Assembly: GCA_021325255.1 (NCBI GenBank)
Contig: JAJPHP010000004.1
Span: forward strand, 1 to 59,529
Source of the DNA: Nitrososphaerota archaeon
GTDB taxonomy: Archaea; Thermoproteota; Nitrososphaeria; Nitrososphaerales; CADDZS01
Direction of reading: 5' to 3'
Length of the DNA: 59,529 bases
Positions 24,528 to 33,312 of this stretch are shown one piece after another. Within the stretch, counting starts at the first letter, position 1, and every line of letters starts with the position of its first letter. The notes beneath the pieces are model-generated. The model saw only the letters and a list, made by a program, of their open reading frames with translations. It had not been told where the DNA came from and searched no databases. The position numbers and the translations under genes are program-made.

Positions 24528-25370
24528 TCAAACTAAGGAATATCTGCCTGTGAAGTGGTTCTTCAATCCCTGGATAATCAGGCAGTTCTCGGGCTCAATA
24601 GACATCTTTCTATCGTCGTCGCGATCAAGAAATGATACGTCAGCGCCCCTCACAATCACAACCGGGACCGACTCTGTCGATTCTCCCATCACGATTTCTG
24701 CGGCAGAGGCTATCTGATCAGCTAGCGCCCTCATGGTGACTTTCAGCTTGTTGCCGAAAAGATCTGTCGTTCCTCTCAGATCTCTCACCGGTTCGAAACC
24801 CGCTACCGAGATCGCGACGCCTGTGGTCCCTAGACGAGCAGGTGAGATTCTGCTGTCGCAAAGGACTACACCCAGGTTCCTTAGTTTCGAGGTCCCCCGA
24901 CCCCCGGAATTACGAGTACTCGGGCTTCGACTTCTCGAAGAGAGCAACCTTGACCGAAGATTTCTAGCAGTCAGGTCAAAGTTGGATGGATAGAGAATTG
25001 CGTATCCAGGACGAGCGTTGCTCCTGTCAATCCCAGCATTAGGTGCGAGCACGCCCTTTGCAAACGCAAGTACAAACCCCCTAATTCCACCCAATATTGA
25101 GTCAGACTCTTCGAGAATGAGCTCTGAAATTTGGGGGTCGATCCCGTACGAGCGCGAGAGTCGCCTTGCTCCAGGACCCGGTTTGACCCCTTTCAATTCG
25201 ACAAATCGTCCCTCAGCAACGGCTGCAAATTTGCTTGAGATCACGAGCACGTCGCGGTCTTTCAACCTTTGGCGGTTTCTGCTGATTTCTGAGGCAACCA
25301 CAGATGCTAGGTCAAACTCTTCGAATCTAGCTTTGCAATGAATTGGGATGATTTCTACTTTGGAAGGCAT
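24528..25370 (-). CDS. cofE: Coenzyme F420:L-glutamate ligase
   Basis: Adds gamma-linked glutamates to F420-0 using GTP. The 280-aa protein shows DVLVISSKFAAVAEGRFVEL, the metal-ligand GIDRSN segment, LGVVLCDSRISPARLGTTGVAISVAGFEPV (split here as seen near residues 165-195) and DLRGTTDLFG. The DTDGR-like metal motif reads CDSRI in this protein, a variation worth noting. An insertion of Ser/Arg-rich residues (about 140-160) is not typical. With the LLM oxidoreductase at 7427 it indicates that the host makes F420. Confidence 0.85.
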   Translation of the reverse strand: MPSKVEIIPIHCKARFEEFDLASVVASEISRNRQRLKDRDVLVISSKFAAVAEGRFVELKGVKPGPGARRLSRSYGIDPQISELILEESDSILGGIRGFVLAFAKGVLAPNAGIDRSNARPGYAILYPSNFDLTARNLRSRLLSSRSRSPSTRNSGGRGTSKLRNLGVVLCDSRISPARLGTTGVAISVAGFEPVRDLRGTTDLFGNKLKVTMRALADQIASAAEIVMGESTESVPVVIVRGADVSFLDRDDDRKMSIEPENCLIIQGLKNHFTGRYSLV

Positions 25371-25533
25371 GCCAGTTTGGGAATCGGAATCGCGCGGAAA
25401 CTAGTTCGCGCGATCCCCTTTCTCTTTCTCTCTCCTCTTTAATATGCAACCAAGTCGTTTGATCAAGCTATTGAATTTGTCGCTATCAAATCTGGTATAG
25501 CAGATTTGAACAGTAATAGTCGATGGGAAGAAT

Positions 25534-25542
25534 GCTAAATAA
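25534..25542 (+). promoter_or_regulatory. TATA box for gcvT
   Basis: GCTAAATAA is centred about 31 bases before the TTG at 25570, so the gcvT mRNA should be nearly leaderless. Confidence 0.55.
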
Positions 25543-25569
25543 CGAACCCATTGATCTCTGAATACAATA

Positions 25570-26724
25570 TTGGAGGCGCTTACGGAAGACCACTTGGCTA
25601 AAAAATCTCACCTATACGAGTTCCACATCGAACACGGGAGAATGACGGAGTTCGGGGGCTTTGATATGCCTCTGTGGTACGGAGGAATAATAGAGGAACA
25701 CAACGCCGTAAGAAATTCTGCAGGTCTCTTCGATGTTTCACATATGGGCAGATTCCTTGTCAAAGGCGAGGCCGCGAGCAAATTTCTAAACTTCGTTTTT
25801 CCTTCAGACGTTGCGAAATTCAAGGCCGGCCGCGCTTTTTACTCCACTCTTTGCAACGACGCAGGAGGGATTATCGACGACACCATCACCAACAAGATCT
25901 CCGAGAATGAATACATGGTCATTGTCAATGCCTCAAACAGGGACAAGGATCTTGAGTGGCTGCGCGAGCACATGGACAACTACTCAGTTGAAGTAGATGA
26001 TATCTCTGATTCAAGCGCGCTGATAGCCTTTCAGGGGCCTCTTGCTCTTGAGCTATTGCAAAATTTCTGCGATGTTAAGCTCGACTCCGTAAAACGGTCG
26101 CACTTTGTGTTTGGCTGCGTCGGGCAGGAGAAGTGCCTTGTATCCAGGACTGGTTATACGGGGGAAGATGGCTTTGAGGTTGTTGTGTTTGACACACCTG
26201 TGAGCGACCCAAAGAAGGCGATGAAGATATGGGATATGTTGCTCGAATCAGGGAAGGGAAAAGGAGTGCTGCCCTGCGGCTTGGGAGCAAGAGACCTACT
26301 CCGACTCGAAGCAGGAATGTGCCTGCATGGTCAGGACATTGACGATACCACGACACCTATTGAGGCCTCGCTAGATGTAGTAGTCAATCTCAGCAAGGCT
26401 GACAGCTTTATCGGTCGCAATCCAATTGAGAAACAGATGCTCGAGGGCGTAACAAGGAAGAGAGTTGCGTTTTCGATGTCGCAGTCTGGAATTCCACGAC
26501 ACGGATATGAGTTACGATTTGCTGGGAAGAAAGTGGGGGCTGTCACATCGGGGTCGTTCTCCCCACTGACAAGGAAGGGAATAGGGATGGGCTACGTTCC
26601 ACCTGCCCTTTCGGGTATTGGGAGCACTTTTGGCGTTGACATTCGTGGCTCGGAAAGGATGGCCGAAGTAGTTCCCGTCCCCTTCTATGACACCACAAAG
26701 TACGGGTACAAGCGACAGACCTAG
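25570..26724 (+). CDS. gcvT: Glycine cleavage T protein (aminomethyltransferase)
   Basis: Transfers the aminomethyl carbon from lipoylated H protein to tetrahydrofolate/tetrahydropterin, releasing ammonia. Seen are EFGGFDMPLWYGG, AGLFDVSHMGRF, AFQGPLALELL, SRTGYTGEDGFEV and LGARDLLRLEAGMCLHGQDI, which with the C-terminal TSGSFSPLTRKGIGMGYV covers the full GCV_T domains (384 aa). The start is TTG with a well-placed TATA box. The H-protein gene follows after 133 bases; P and L proteins are not in the window. Confidence 0.94.
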   Translation: MEALTEDHLAKKSHLYEFHIEHGRMTEFGGFDMPLWYGGIIEEHNAVRNSAGLFDVSHMGRFLVKGEAASKFLNFVFPSDVAKFKAGRAFYSTLCNDAGGIIDDTITNKISENEYMVIVNASNRDKDLEWLREHMDNYSVEVDDISDSSALIAFQGPLALELLQNFCDVKLDSVKRSHFVFGCVGQEKCLVSRTGYTGEDGFEVVVFDTPVSDPKKAMKIWDMLLESGKGKGVLPCGLGARDLLRLEAGMCLHGQDIDDTTTPIEASLDVVVNLSKADSFIGRNPIEKQMLEGVTRKRVAFSMSQSGIPRHGYELRFAGKKVGAVTSGSFSPLTRKGIGMGYVPPALSGIGSTFGVDIRGSERMAEVVPVPFYDTTKYGYKRQT

Positions 26725-26857
26725 AGAAACGAAGATACAGCGACATCGGGTTTGTTTCAGACTCTTTAGCCACAGAATACTTTGATTTTTCCCCGATCAT
26801 TTGGTTTTTATCTGGCTGATTCAGGGAAGAATCTCCCAAACGGGTCAAAGGATTGCC

Positions 26858-27289
26858 ATGAGCTCAGACGAAAGTTACGACATTCCCGAAGGATACTACT
26901 ACACAAAGGACCATGAATGGGTTAAGAGAAAGAACAAGGACTCCAACGCGATTGTTGTCGGGATTACGGATTATGCGGCGAAGATGCTCAATGATATTGT
27001 ATATGTTGTTCTTCCCGATGAGGGAAGTACTTTCAAATCAAAGGAGGTGTTCGGCCAGGTCGAATCCGTGAAAACAGTCTCCGACATCTACATGCCCTTA
27101 ACCGGCAGGGTGGTGAAGACAAATCAGGAACTGACAAAGATGCCCGAAGCGATCAGCAGATCGCCCTATTCGGATGGGTGGATGCTAGAAGTCGAGACCA
27201 CAGACTTGGATAAAGAACTTAGAGAATTACTGAGCGCAAGCGAGTACAGGAGTTTCATCGAAGAAATCAAAGACTCGGAATCTGACTAA
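26858..27289 (+). CDS. gcvH: Glycine cleavage H protein
   Basis: The lipoyl carrier of the glycine cleavage system. The 143-aa protein contains the opening YYYTKDHEWV, the strand VVGITDYAAKML, FGQVESVKTVSDIYMPLTG with the lipoylated lysine in the SVKT context, and the closing SPYSDGWMLEV. I choose the ATG at 26858 with AAGGA 7-11 bases upstream rather than a longer frame from 26801. It forms a unit with gcvT. Confidence 0.94.
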   Translation: MSSDESYDIPEGYYYTKDHEWVKRKNKDSNAIVVGITDYAAKMLNDIVYVVLPDEGSTFKSKEVFGQVESVKTVSDIYMPLTGRVVKTNQELTKMPEAISRSPYSDGWMLEVETTDLDKELRELLSASEYRSFIEEIKDSESD

Positions 27290-27565
27290 CCGGCACGAAC
27301 GCGGGGATCAATTGCCGAAGCAATGTGAACCGCATCATCATCTACGATGTCGAGTTTTGCTCCTTCCAAGACTATGAAATCGCAGGAAAGCATTCGCTAT
27401 TTCGATTCCATCACGAGTGCTGCTTCTTCTATTAGAGGAATAACGCGGATGCGAAATCGATTTCGACAGCAATCTGTTTTCTGTGTGTGAAGTATAGCAC
27501 TTTAACGTGACAGCGCCTATGTTCAATCCTCTCGTTGCCATGCGAATCCCCTTACAACAGAAAAC

Positions 27566-27571
27566 TTATAC
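27566..27571 (+). promoter_or_regulatory. TATA element for aglB
   Basis: TTATAC within AACTTATACAG lies about 35 bases before the ATG at 27604, predicting a leader of about 10 bases. This supports the ATG over an in-frame TTG at 27535. Confidence 0.5.
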
Positions 27572-27603
27572 AGCCTTCTAGTGATGGCAGATCTTCGTCG
27601 CCA

Positions 27604-29958
27604 ATGACATTTCGCGATTATCTTTCACGGTTGAGGTCGGTTTTTTATCGACCCGTAGTTTCTCGGCGAAGCGCCGTGGTCTTCTTGGCACTTTCCATGA
27701 TTTTCGTCGTGGCGATAATATTCAGGGTCTTTCCTTCGCTTTATGGGTGGTACCTCAACGAGTTCGACCCCTATTGGGACTACTACGCCTCGCTTCACGT
27801 CGTAACCCTCGCGCAACAACACGGACTATTCTACGCCCTCTTCAACAACCCACAGGGTTGTGCTCCATCAGCGCTTACTGCTTGCCATGATCAGCAGGGC
27901 TACTTTTTCTGGCACGACATCAGAACTTGGTATCCGTGGGGGAGGGACGTAGCGGCGACGAGTCAGGTCGGACTGCAGCTCACGGGAGCCTTCCTATACC
28001 TCTTCGTAAATTCGGTTCTCAGGATTCCCGTCAGCTACTACGACTTCCTGGTCTTTCTACCAGTTCTGCTTGGCTCGCTCACTACTATTGCACTTTACTT
28101 TTTGGTGAAGAAGATCACAAACAGCGCAGGGGGAATCTTTGCTGCTCTAATCTTCGCCGTCTCGCCGCCCATACTAGAGCGAGGGAATCTCGGCTGGTTC
28201 AAGTCTGAACCACTTTCTCTGTTCCTGTCAGTTATTGCGGCTTACTTCTTCCTCTCGATGTACAACGCGAAACTCTCCACGAGAGGAGTTATGATACGTG
28301 CCCTGATCGCAGGTCTCCTATTCGGCTATGCTGACATTTCTTGGGGTGGAGGAGACCAGTTCATCCTGATTTTCGGACTGCTCTTTGTTATAGCGCCTTT
28401 CGTAAAGAGCGTAGACCTCCAGAGGACTGTCCAAGGTGGAGCTCTTCTCGTGGGCTCGATGCTTCTTGTCGACGCATTTACCCCGAGACCCGGCATTTCC
28501 ATAGTAACAAATTCTATTGGAGCCTCTCTCCTCGCAACTTGGCTTTTTTCACTGCTCGCCTACTTCCTCAAGAGATATGGAGACCCAACGGCGTACTTTA
28601 GGAACATCGTAAAGGTTCTTCTGATCCTCATTTTTGGCGGTTTGATTACTCTATCGTTTGGATTCCTGGGCGGCATTTCAGGAAGGTATCTCACGGTGAT
28701 CTACTCTGCTTATAGGCAGGGCGACCCGCTAATCGCCTCGGTCGCCGAACAGTTTGTTCCAACGGGTAGTCAGTTCTTTGCGGACTATGCTCTTCTCATA
28801 CTCCTAGCAGGTTTCGGGGCCTATGTCGCCTTCCGTAGACGGACAATTGAGTCAATCTTTTCTCTCATCCTCGGAATAACCGGCGTATACGTGGCGTCAT
28901 CCTTCTCTAGGCTGATGGTGTACTCGACACTTGCTTTCGGGGTGCTCGCTGCGATCGGCCTCGTTGAACTCTCAGAGTCCATTCTCCGACCAACTGTGTC
29001 CTCTGTGGCTAGGAAGAGAGCTAGGATTTACGAGTCGAGGAGCGAGGTCAAGGTAGTCTTCAGCGTTTTCATGATATTCCTGATAGTCTTGCCCGTATTT
29101 TACCCTGTGAACTTCAACTTCGCTTCGAGCGGCTACCAGCTCTCCCACTCCGGCTGGTTTACCAGCGCCAATACCCCGGTGAGCGTCGCAAACGGTGGAA
29201 CAGCATTCTCCACCTCTAGCACTGACTGGTTCCAAGCATTCCAATGGATGAGGCAGACTCCGCCGGGAACGACGATTGTCTCGTGGTGGGATTATGGCTA
29301 CTGGACCGCCGTTATGGGGAATGTGACCTCGCTTGCGGACAACGCCACGATAAATGAAACGCAGATTTCTCTTATCGGGCGCGTACTCGTGTCTAGCCCT
29401 CAGGTCTCGATGCAGATACTGAAGGATCAGCTCCACCAACCCGACTACATTCTGGTGTTCGTAGCGGGATACAGGTTCGTCCCGTCTGGCTCGCAGCAAG
29501 TTTATTACATGTTGACTGTTCCGACTCCGTTCCCGAATCCCGCTGGCGGCGACGAATCAAAGAAGCAGTGGTTCATCCGCATTGGAAACGTCACTTGTGG
29601 ATGTCTCCAAGAGACGACAGGTCCCAAAGCGCTAATGTACAATGACGACTTCACACCAACACCGTACTTCTGGGCAAACACTACACTTGGAGAACTCTTC
29701 CCATTCACGGAGGCTGGAGTCTTCCTAAACCCTGCCACCCAAGCGACCCAGACAAGCTACGCTGCGACTGTCACAAACGGAGTTGGTGGAATTAACGCTG
29801 GTTATACTGAGCTATATAGTTACAGAACCCCCACCACAAACTCCTCGGCTCCATTTTCTCTAGCTTTTGAGTCATCCAGTCTTCCCGGCTCGAGCACGAG
29901 CAGTGGTCTCTTCTCCGCTGTACTGATCTACAAGGTAAACTACAACGCAAAGTTCTAA
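27604..29958 (+). CDS. aglB: Oligosaccharyltransferase AglB (STT3 family)
   Basis: The catalytic membrane enzyme that transfers lipid-linked glycans to Asn in N-X-S/T sequons outside the cell. At 784 aa it has about 12-13 hydrophobic segments and a C-terminal extracellular domain. The first metal-binding acid lies in EFDPYWDYY (D55), and the sequon-binding motif SWWDYGYW is at 560-567. Cysteines in NVTCGCLQ of the globular domain could make a disulfide. It probably glycosylates surface proteins such as the two anchored binding proteins of this window, which contain many sequons. Confidence 0.93.
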   Translation: MTFRDYLSRLRSVFYRPVVSRRSAVVFLALSMIFVVAIIFRVFPSLYGWYLNEFDPYWDYYASLHVVTLAQQHGLFYALFNNPQGCAPSALTACHDQQGYFFWHDIRTWYPWGRDVAATSQVGLQLTGAFLYLFVNSVLRIPVSYYDFLVFLPVLLGSLTTIALYFLVKKITNSAGGIFAALIFAVSPPILERGNLGWFKSEPLSLFLSVIAAYFFLSMYNAKLSTRGVMIRALIAGLLFGYADISWGGGDQFILIFGLLFVIAPFVKSVDLQRTVQGGALLVGSMLLVDAFTPRPGISIVTNSIGASLLATWLFSLLAYFLKRYGDPTAYFRNIVKVLLILIFGGLITLSFGFLGGISGRYLTVIYSAYRQGDPLIASVAEQFVPTGSQFFADYALLILLAGFGAYVAFRRRTIESIFSLILGITGVYVASSFSRLMVYSTLAFGVLAAIGLVELSESILRPTVSSVARKRARIYESRSEVKVVFSVFMIFLIVLPVFYPVNFNFASSGYQLSHSGWFTSANTPVSVANGGTAFSTSSTDWFQAFQWMRQTPPGTTIVSWWDYGYWTAVMGNVTSLADNATINETQISLIGRVLVSSPQVSMQILKDQLHQPDYILVFVAGYRFVPSGSQQVYYMLTVPTPFPNPAGGDESKKQWFIRIGNVTCGCLQETTGPKALMYNDDFTPTPYFWANTTLGELFPFTEAGVFLNPATQATQTSYAATVTNGVGGINAGYTELYSYRTPTTNSSAPFSLAFESSSLPGSSTSSGLFSAVLIYKVNYNAKF

Positions 29959-30116
29959 CTTTCAGCTAAGCCTGCCATTGACTGCCCTACTCGTGCTCTC
30001 TCGCTGAAGCGATAACCGAGAGCAAGTTTGCTCAAGGCGGGGAAGATCTCTCTCACTTTTCCAACCGGGAGGAATGAGTTATCAAGGGGAAAAAGAAACA
30101 GCGTCTAGTTAGAACT

Positions 30117-31064
30117 TTGAAGGATCACGGACTGGTTCAGCTTTCTGAAAGCGCGTACGCCCTCGTGAACTCGGAGGACGATTCCCTAAGTGCGGGATTT
30201 GGATCTAACCAAGGAATCGTTATCCTCGAAAGCTCAGTCCTCGTGTTTGACAGCGGGTTCAATATGAATCAAACAAAGTCTCTTCAAGATACAATAGCTT
30301 CACTGACGAAGAAACCAGTCAAATACGTGATCAACAGCCACGACCACTCTGACCACGTCTTTGGCAACTATGCGTTCGTAGCAAATAGTGACATTCCAGA
30401 GGATTCCGCCAACAGCAACTCGCAGATTATGATTTTCGCCCATGAAATCTGCAGGCAAAACATGGCGCGCAATTCGGAGAAAAGGATGAAGCAGTATTCC
30501 GAGGCGCATGACCCGAACGGCTTACTTTTTGGCGGGCTGAAAGAAATTGCCCTCCCCAACTTTACCTATGTTGACAATTCGATCAGGATAAGACTGGAAG
30601 GGAAGGAGATGTGCCTGTTCCATCCGCCGACAGGGGCGCACACCCTCGGCGATACACTCCTAGCCGTGCCTGATGAAAAGGTCCTTTTCGCTGGCGACAC
30701 AATATGGAATGGATTCTATCCTAACCTCGAAGATTCAAATCTCGAGGGTTGGATTTCGCTCCTCGGAGACTTGGATCTGAAGACCTATCAAGTGAGTGTT
30801 CCGGGTCACGGCAAGGTTTGCTCGCCAACTCAGGTGCGCGAATTCCATGACTACCTCATTGGAGTTCGACGAAGGATACTTGATTTGTACGAGCGTATAC
30901 AAGGCGGACAGACCGCAGATATTCAGCAAGGAACTAGTATGTTTGGCGCTAACGTGTCGGAGGAGGAGAAGAGGGAATGTTTCATCTTACCAGGCACGGA
31001 AGCTTGGAAATTTAGGCCAATTGTAGATTCAAATGTCAGGTCGCTCTTTGGTACGCCTATATAG
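30117..31064 (+). CDS. Metallo-beta-lactamase-fold hydrolase
   Basis: A 315-aa protein with the metal-binding motif NSHDHSDHVFGN (HxHxDH), a second histidine in GAHTLGDT, the bridging aspartate in FAGDTIWNGF, and a last histidine in PGHGKV. This is the glyoxalase II/lactonase-like arrangement for two zinc ions. A ~45-residue helical insertion follows the first motif (about 95-150). The substrate is not evident. The start is TTG, with no clear TATA box. A 141-aa gene follows after 44 bases. Confidence 0.8.
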   Translation: MKDHGLVQLSESAYALVNSEDDSLSAGFGSNQGIVILESSVLVFDSGFNMNQTKSLQDTIASLTKKPVKYVINSHDHSDHVFGNYAFVANSDIPEDSANSNSQIMIFAHEICRQNMARNSEKRMKQYSEAHDPNGLLFGGLKEIALPNFTYVDNSIRIRLEGKEMCLFHPPTGAHTLGDTLLAVPDEKVLFAGDTIWNGFYPNLEDSNLEGWISLLGDLDLKTYQVSVPGHGKVCSPTQVREFHDYLIGVRRRILDLYERIQGGQTADIQQGTSMFGANVSEEEKRECFILPGTEAWKFRPIVDSNVRSLFGTPI

Positions 31065-31108
31065 TTGACCTACCGAGAGGCGGATGAGCTGATGGAGATG
31101 TCAGGATT

Positions 31109-31534
31109 ATGACAAAGGGCGCCTTTCTTAAAGCATCCACAGATTTTGATGCCCTCGTTAGCGAAGCAGAGTCCTCACTGCGCGAGCTGGAATTTGACTA
31201 CATTCAGAACCGCACAAAGGAGCTGGTTGAATTCGAAGTATCTTCACCCGCATATTTTCGCCTGGTGATAGAAACGCGCAAGGATCCAGAGGTACACAAC
31301 TTTATTCTTCCCTCAATATCAAAAGCAAAGGGTTGTACAATTGACATTCGCTTCGACTTGGACAGCGGAGTGCAAGAGCGGTTTGAGGCGGGTCAGCTCG
31401 CATCCAAACTGATGCGAACTCTCGTCGAAAAACTGAATCCTAAGCCGTGGGATGGCCTTAGATTTCGCGAAGCGGGGCGGGAGCACAAGAGGTGGAAGGA
31501 GATCATTACATCCGGTCCTGCCGCTGACGCTTGA
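31109..31534 (+). CDS. Conserved-looking protein of unknown function
   Basis: A 141-aa acidic/basic alpha-beta protein starting MTKGAFLKAST. Features are a long amphipathic helix (DALVSEAESSLRELEFDY), strands ELVEFEVSS and FRLVIETRK, and a basic C-terminal helix. No signal peptide, membrane segment or metal motif is seen, and I do not recognise the family. It is close behind the metallo-beta-lactamase gene and may be cotranscribed. Confidence 0.55.
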   Translation: MTKGAFLKASTDFDALVSEAESSLRELEFDYIQNRTKELVEFEVSSPAYFRLVIETRKDPEVHNFILPSISKAKGCTIDIRFDLDSGVQERFEAGQLASKLMRTLVEKLNPKPWDGLRFREAGREHKRWKEIITSGPAADA

Positions 31535-31672
31535 GCCATCGCATTCGCTTTCTCCATCCCATCAGGATTGGTTGATTTTTATATTGAAGAAAGAACCAGC
31601 GAATTCACCTAAACGGATATTACACCCCCATTTACATTAAGCTGAAGACTCCATCTATCGCAGAGGAAAAGG

Positions 31673-31975
31673 GTGTCAAACACAGTTTTGGCTCAGAAAA
31701 GAAAGAGAGTTCGTGACGTCTATGGTAACTGGGTCTCGGAAGATGTGCAGGAAGGCCTCCCATCCGAATACGGTACTGAGGACAATGTTGAACGCGCAAG
31801 TAAGACGAGAAGAACCCTGCGAGATCGCCAGGAAGAGACTAGCCAACCGATTGACTTGGATTGGCGTGACTATATTGCACTGACAATCGCCTCTCTCCAG
31901 ACGGTCCTGTTGCCAATTGTTATCCTTATTCTGGTGATCCTGGGGATAGTCGCAGTACTCGCATTCATTCGCTAA
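31673..31975 (+). CDS. Tail-anchored small membrane protein
   Basis: A 100-aa protein with a GTG start. About 70 charged residues are followed by a single C-terminal membrane segment, VLLPIVILILVILGIVAVLA, leaving only three residues outside; this is the layout of a tail-anchored protein with its bulk in the cytoplasm. The cytoplasmic part is rich in Arg and Glu and lacks recognisable motifs. Confidence 0.55.
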   Translation: MSNTVLAQKRKRVRDVYGNWVSEDVQEGLPSEYGTEDNVERASKTRRTLRDRQEETSQPIDLDWRDYIALTIASLQTVLLPIVILILVILGIVAVLAFIR

Positions 31976-32094
31976 CAATGCAGGGCTGAAGCCTGTTTCT
32001 CTTCAATCGGCCGAATGTGGAAGACACAGTTCGACGTAACGCCTTCTATCTCTTAGAAGAAGCTCGTGGTATGCTGCTTTCGAAGAGTCTATCA

Positions 32095-33210
32095 TCAAGT
32101 AGTGGCGAAGGGTCGGGGCTGTTCCTGAACAGAAGATCCGAGTTTCCTCTCCGCTTCCCTCCTTGCCTTGAAGTCAATGTCGTAATGGCACTCGATCCAA
32201 TGGCCAGGCTCTATTTCCACGAGTGGCGGAAACTCCTCTTTGCACTTGCTAGTTGCATAAGGGCACCTAGTCCTAAATCTGCAACCGCTCGGAATATCAA
32301 TCGGACTGGGGACGTCCCCTTCAAGAACCAGGCCAGCCTTTCGCTTCAAAGGATCTGGATTTGGCACAGATGAAAGCAGGGCATAAGTATACGGGTGCTT
32401 TGGATTCTCGTAGATTGTCTGCATGCCCCCGATTTCCACGATCCTGCCCAGATACATCACAGCCACGCGATCACACATGTGTCGGATCACGGACAGGTTG
32501 TGTGAAATGAAAAGGTAGGTCAGGCTGTACTGCTTCTGAAGTTTCTTCAATAGATTGAGAATCTGCGCCTGGACTGACACGTCGAGCGATGATGTTGGCT
32601 CATCGAGGAGCATGAACTGCGGATTGACCGCTAGTGCCCTTGCGACTGCGATTCTTTGTCTTTGACCACCGCTGAACTCGTGTGGAAACCTAGAAAGATG
32701 ATCTGGGCTCAAGCCTACGGTTTCTATGAGCTTCTCAACTGCGGCGTTCGCCTGGTCTTTGCCCGAGACGACGTGGTGAATCCTCATCGGCTCGGTCAGA
32801 GCCGAGCGAATGCTCTGCCTCGGATCCAGGGAAGCGTACGGATCCTGGAAAACCATCTGCATCTTCCTTCTGTAGAGCTTGAGCCGCCTCCCTTTGAACT
32901 TCGTAATGTCAGTACCTTCGAAGAGAATCTTCCCCTTTGTCGTATCTGTCAGGCGCATGATCGCCCTTCCCAGGGTTGTCTTTCCAGAGCCTGACTCGCC
33001 GACGAGCCCCATCGTTTCCCCCGCCCTAATGCTCAGGGAGACTCCGTCTACCGCTTTTACGTTAGCAACTGTACGTCCGAACAGCCCCCCTTTGATTGGG
33101 AACCACTTGTAGACTTCTCTGACCTCAATCATGTTCCCACTGCCTCCGCTGTCGACTAGATCAGAATCACCGGCGTTCTTGTAATCGCTGCTAGTTCTGA
33201 CTTGTTGCAA
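32095..33210 (-). CDS. dppF: Dipeptide/oligopeptide ABC transporter ATPase (DppF)
   Basis: Cytoplasmic ATP-hydrolysing subunit of a peptide importer. Walker A is GLVGESGSGKTT, the Q loop MVFQDPYASLDP, the signature FSGGQRQRIAVARAL, Walker B LLDEPTSSLD, and the H loop ISHNL. The C-terminal oligopeptide domain has GCRFRTRCPYATSKC, whose cysteines suggest the 4Fe-4S site seen in some family members. The frame opens with TTG at 33210; an ATG at 33132 (MIEVREVYKWF) is a good alternative. It is the last gene of the dpp cluster. Confidence 0.9.
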   Translation of the reverse strand: MQQVRTSSDYKNAGDSDLVDSGGSGNMIEVREVYKWFPIKGGLFGRTVANVKAVDGVSLSIRAGETMGLVGESGSGKTTLGRAIMRLTDTTKGKILFEGTDITKFKGRRLKLYRRKMQMVFQDPYASLDPRQSIRSALTEPMRIHHVVSGKDQANAAVEKLIETVGLSPDHLSRFPHEFSGGQRQRIAVARALAVNPQFMLLDEPTSSLDVSVQAQILNLLKKLQKQYSLTYLFISHNLSVIRHMCDRVAVMYLGRIVEIGGMQTIYENPKHPYTYALLSSVPNPDPLKRKAGLVLEGDVPSPIDIPSGCRFRTRCPYATSKCKEEFPPLVEIEPGHWIECHYDIDFKARREAERKLGSSVQEQPRPFATT

Positions 33211-33312
33211 TTTTTCTCCGCGCTTTGCCTCCAGAACAACGGAATTATTTCTCTATACTCTCTTTTCCCAATATCTGCGCTTGCTTGCTTTGTTCATTAC
33301 TTCGCGATTTCC

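Noticed and set aside
28972..29499. 175-codon minus-strand frame inside aglB
   Set aside because: Antisense to the WWDYG region; Arg/His-rich with no recognisable domain.
32017..32373. 118-codon plus-strand frame overlapping the dppF end
   Set aside because: Only the first ~27 residues lie outside dppF; they look helical, but the remainder is antisense and no promoter or SD was seen.
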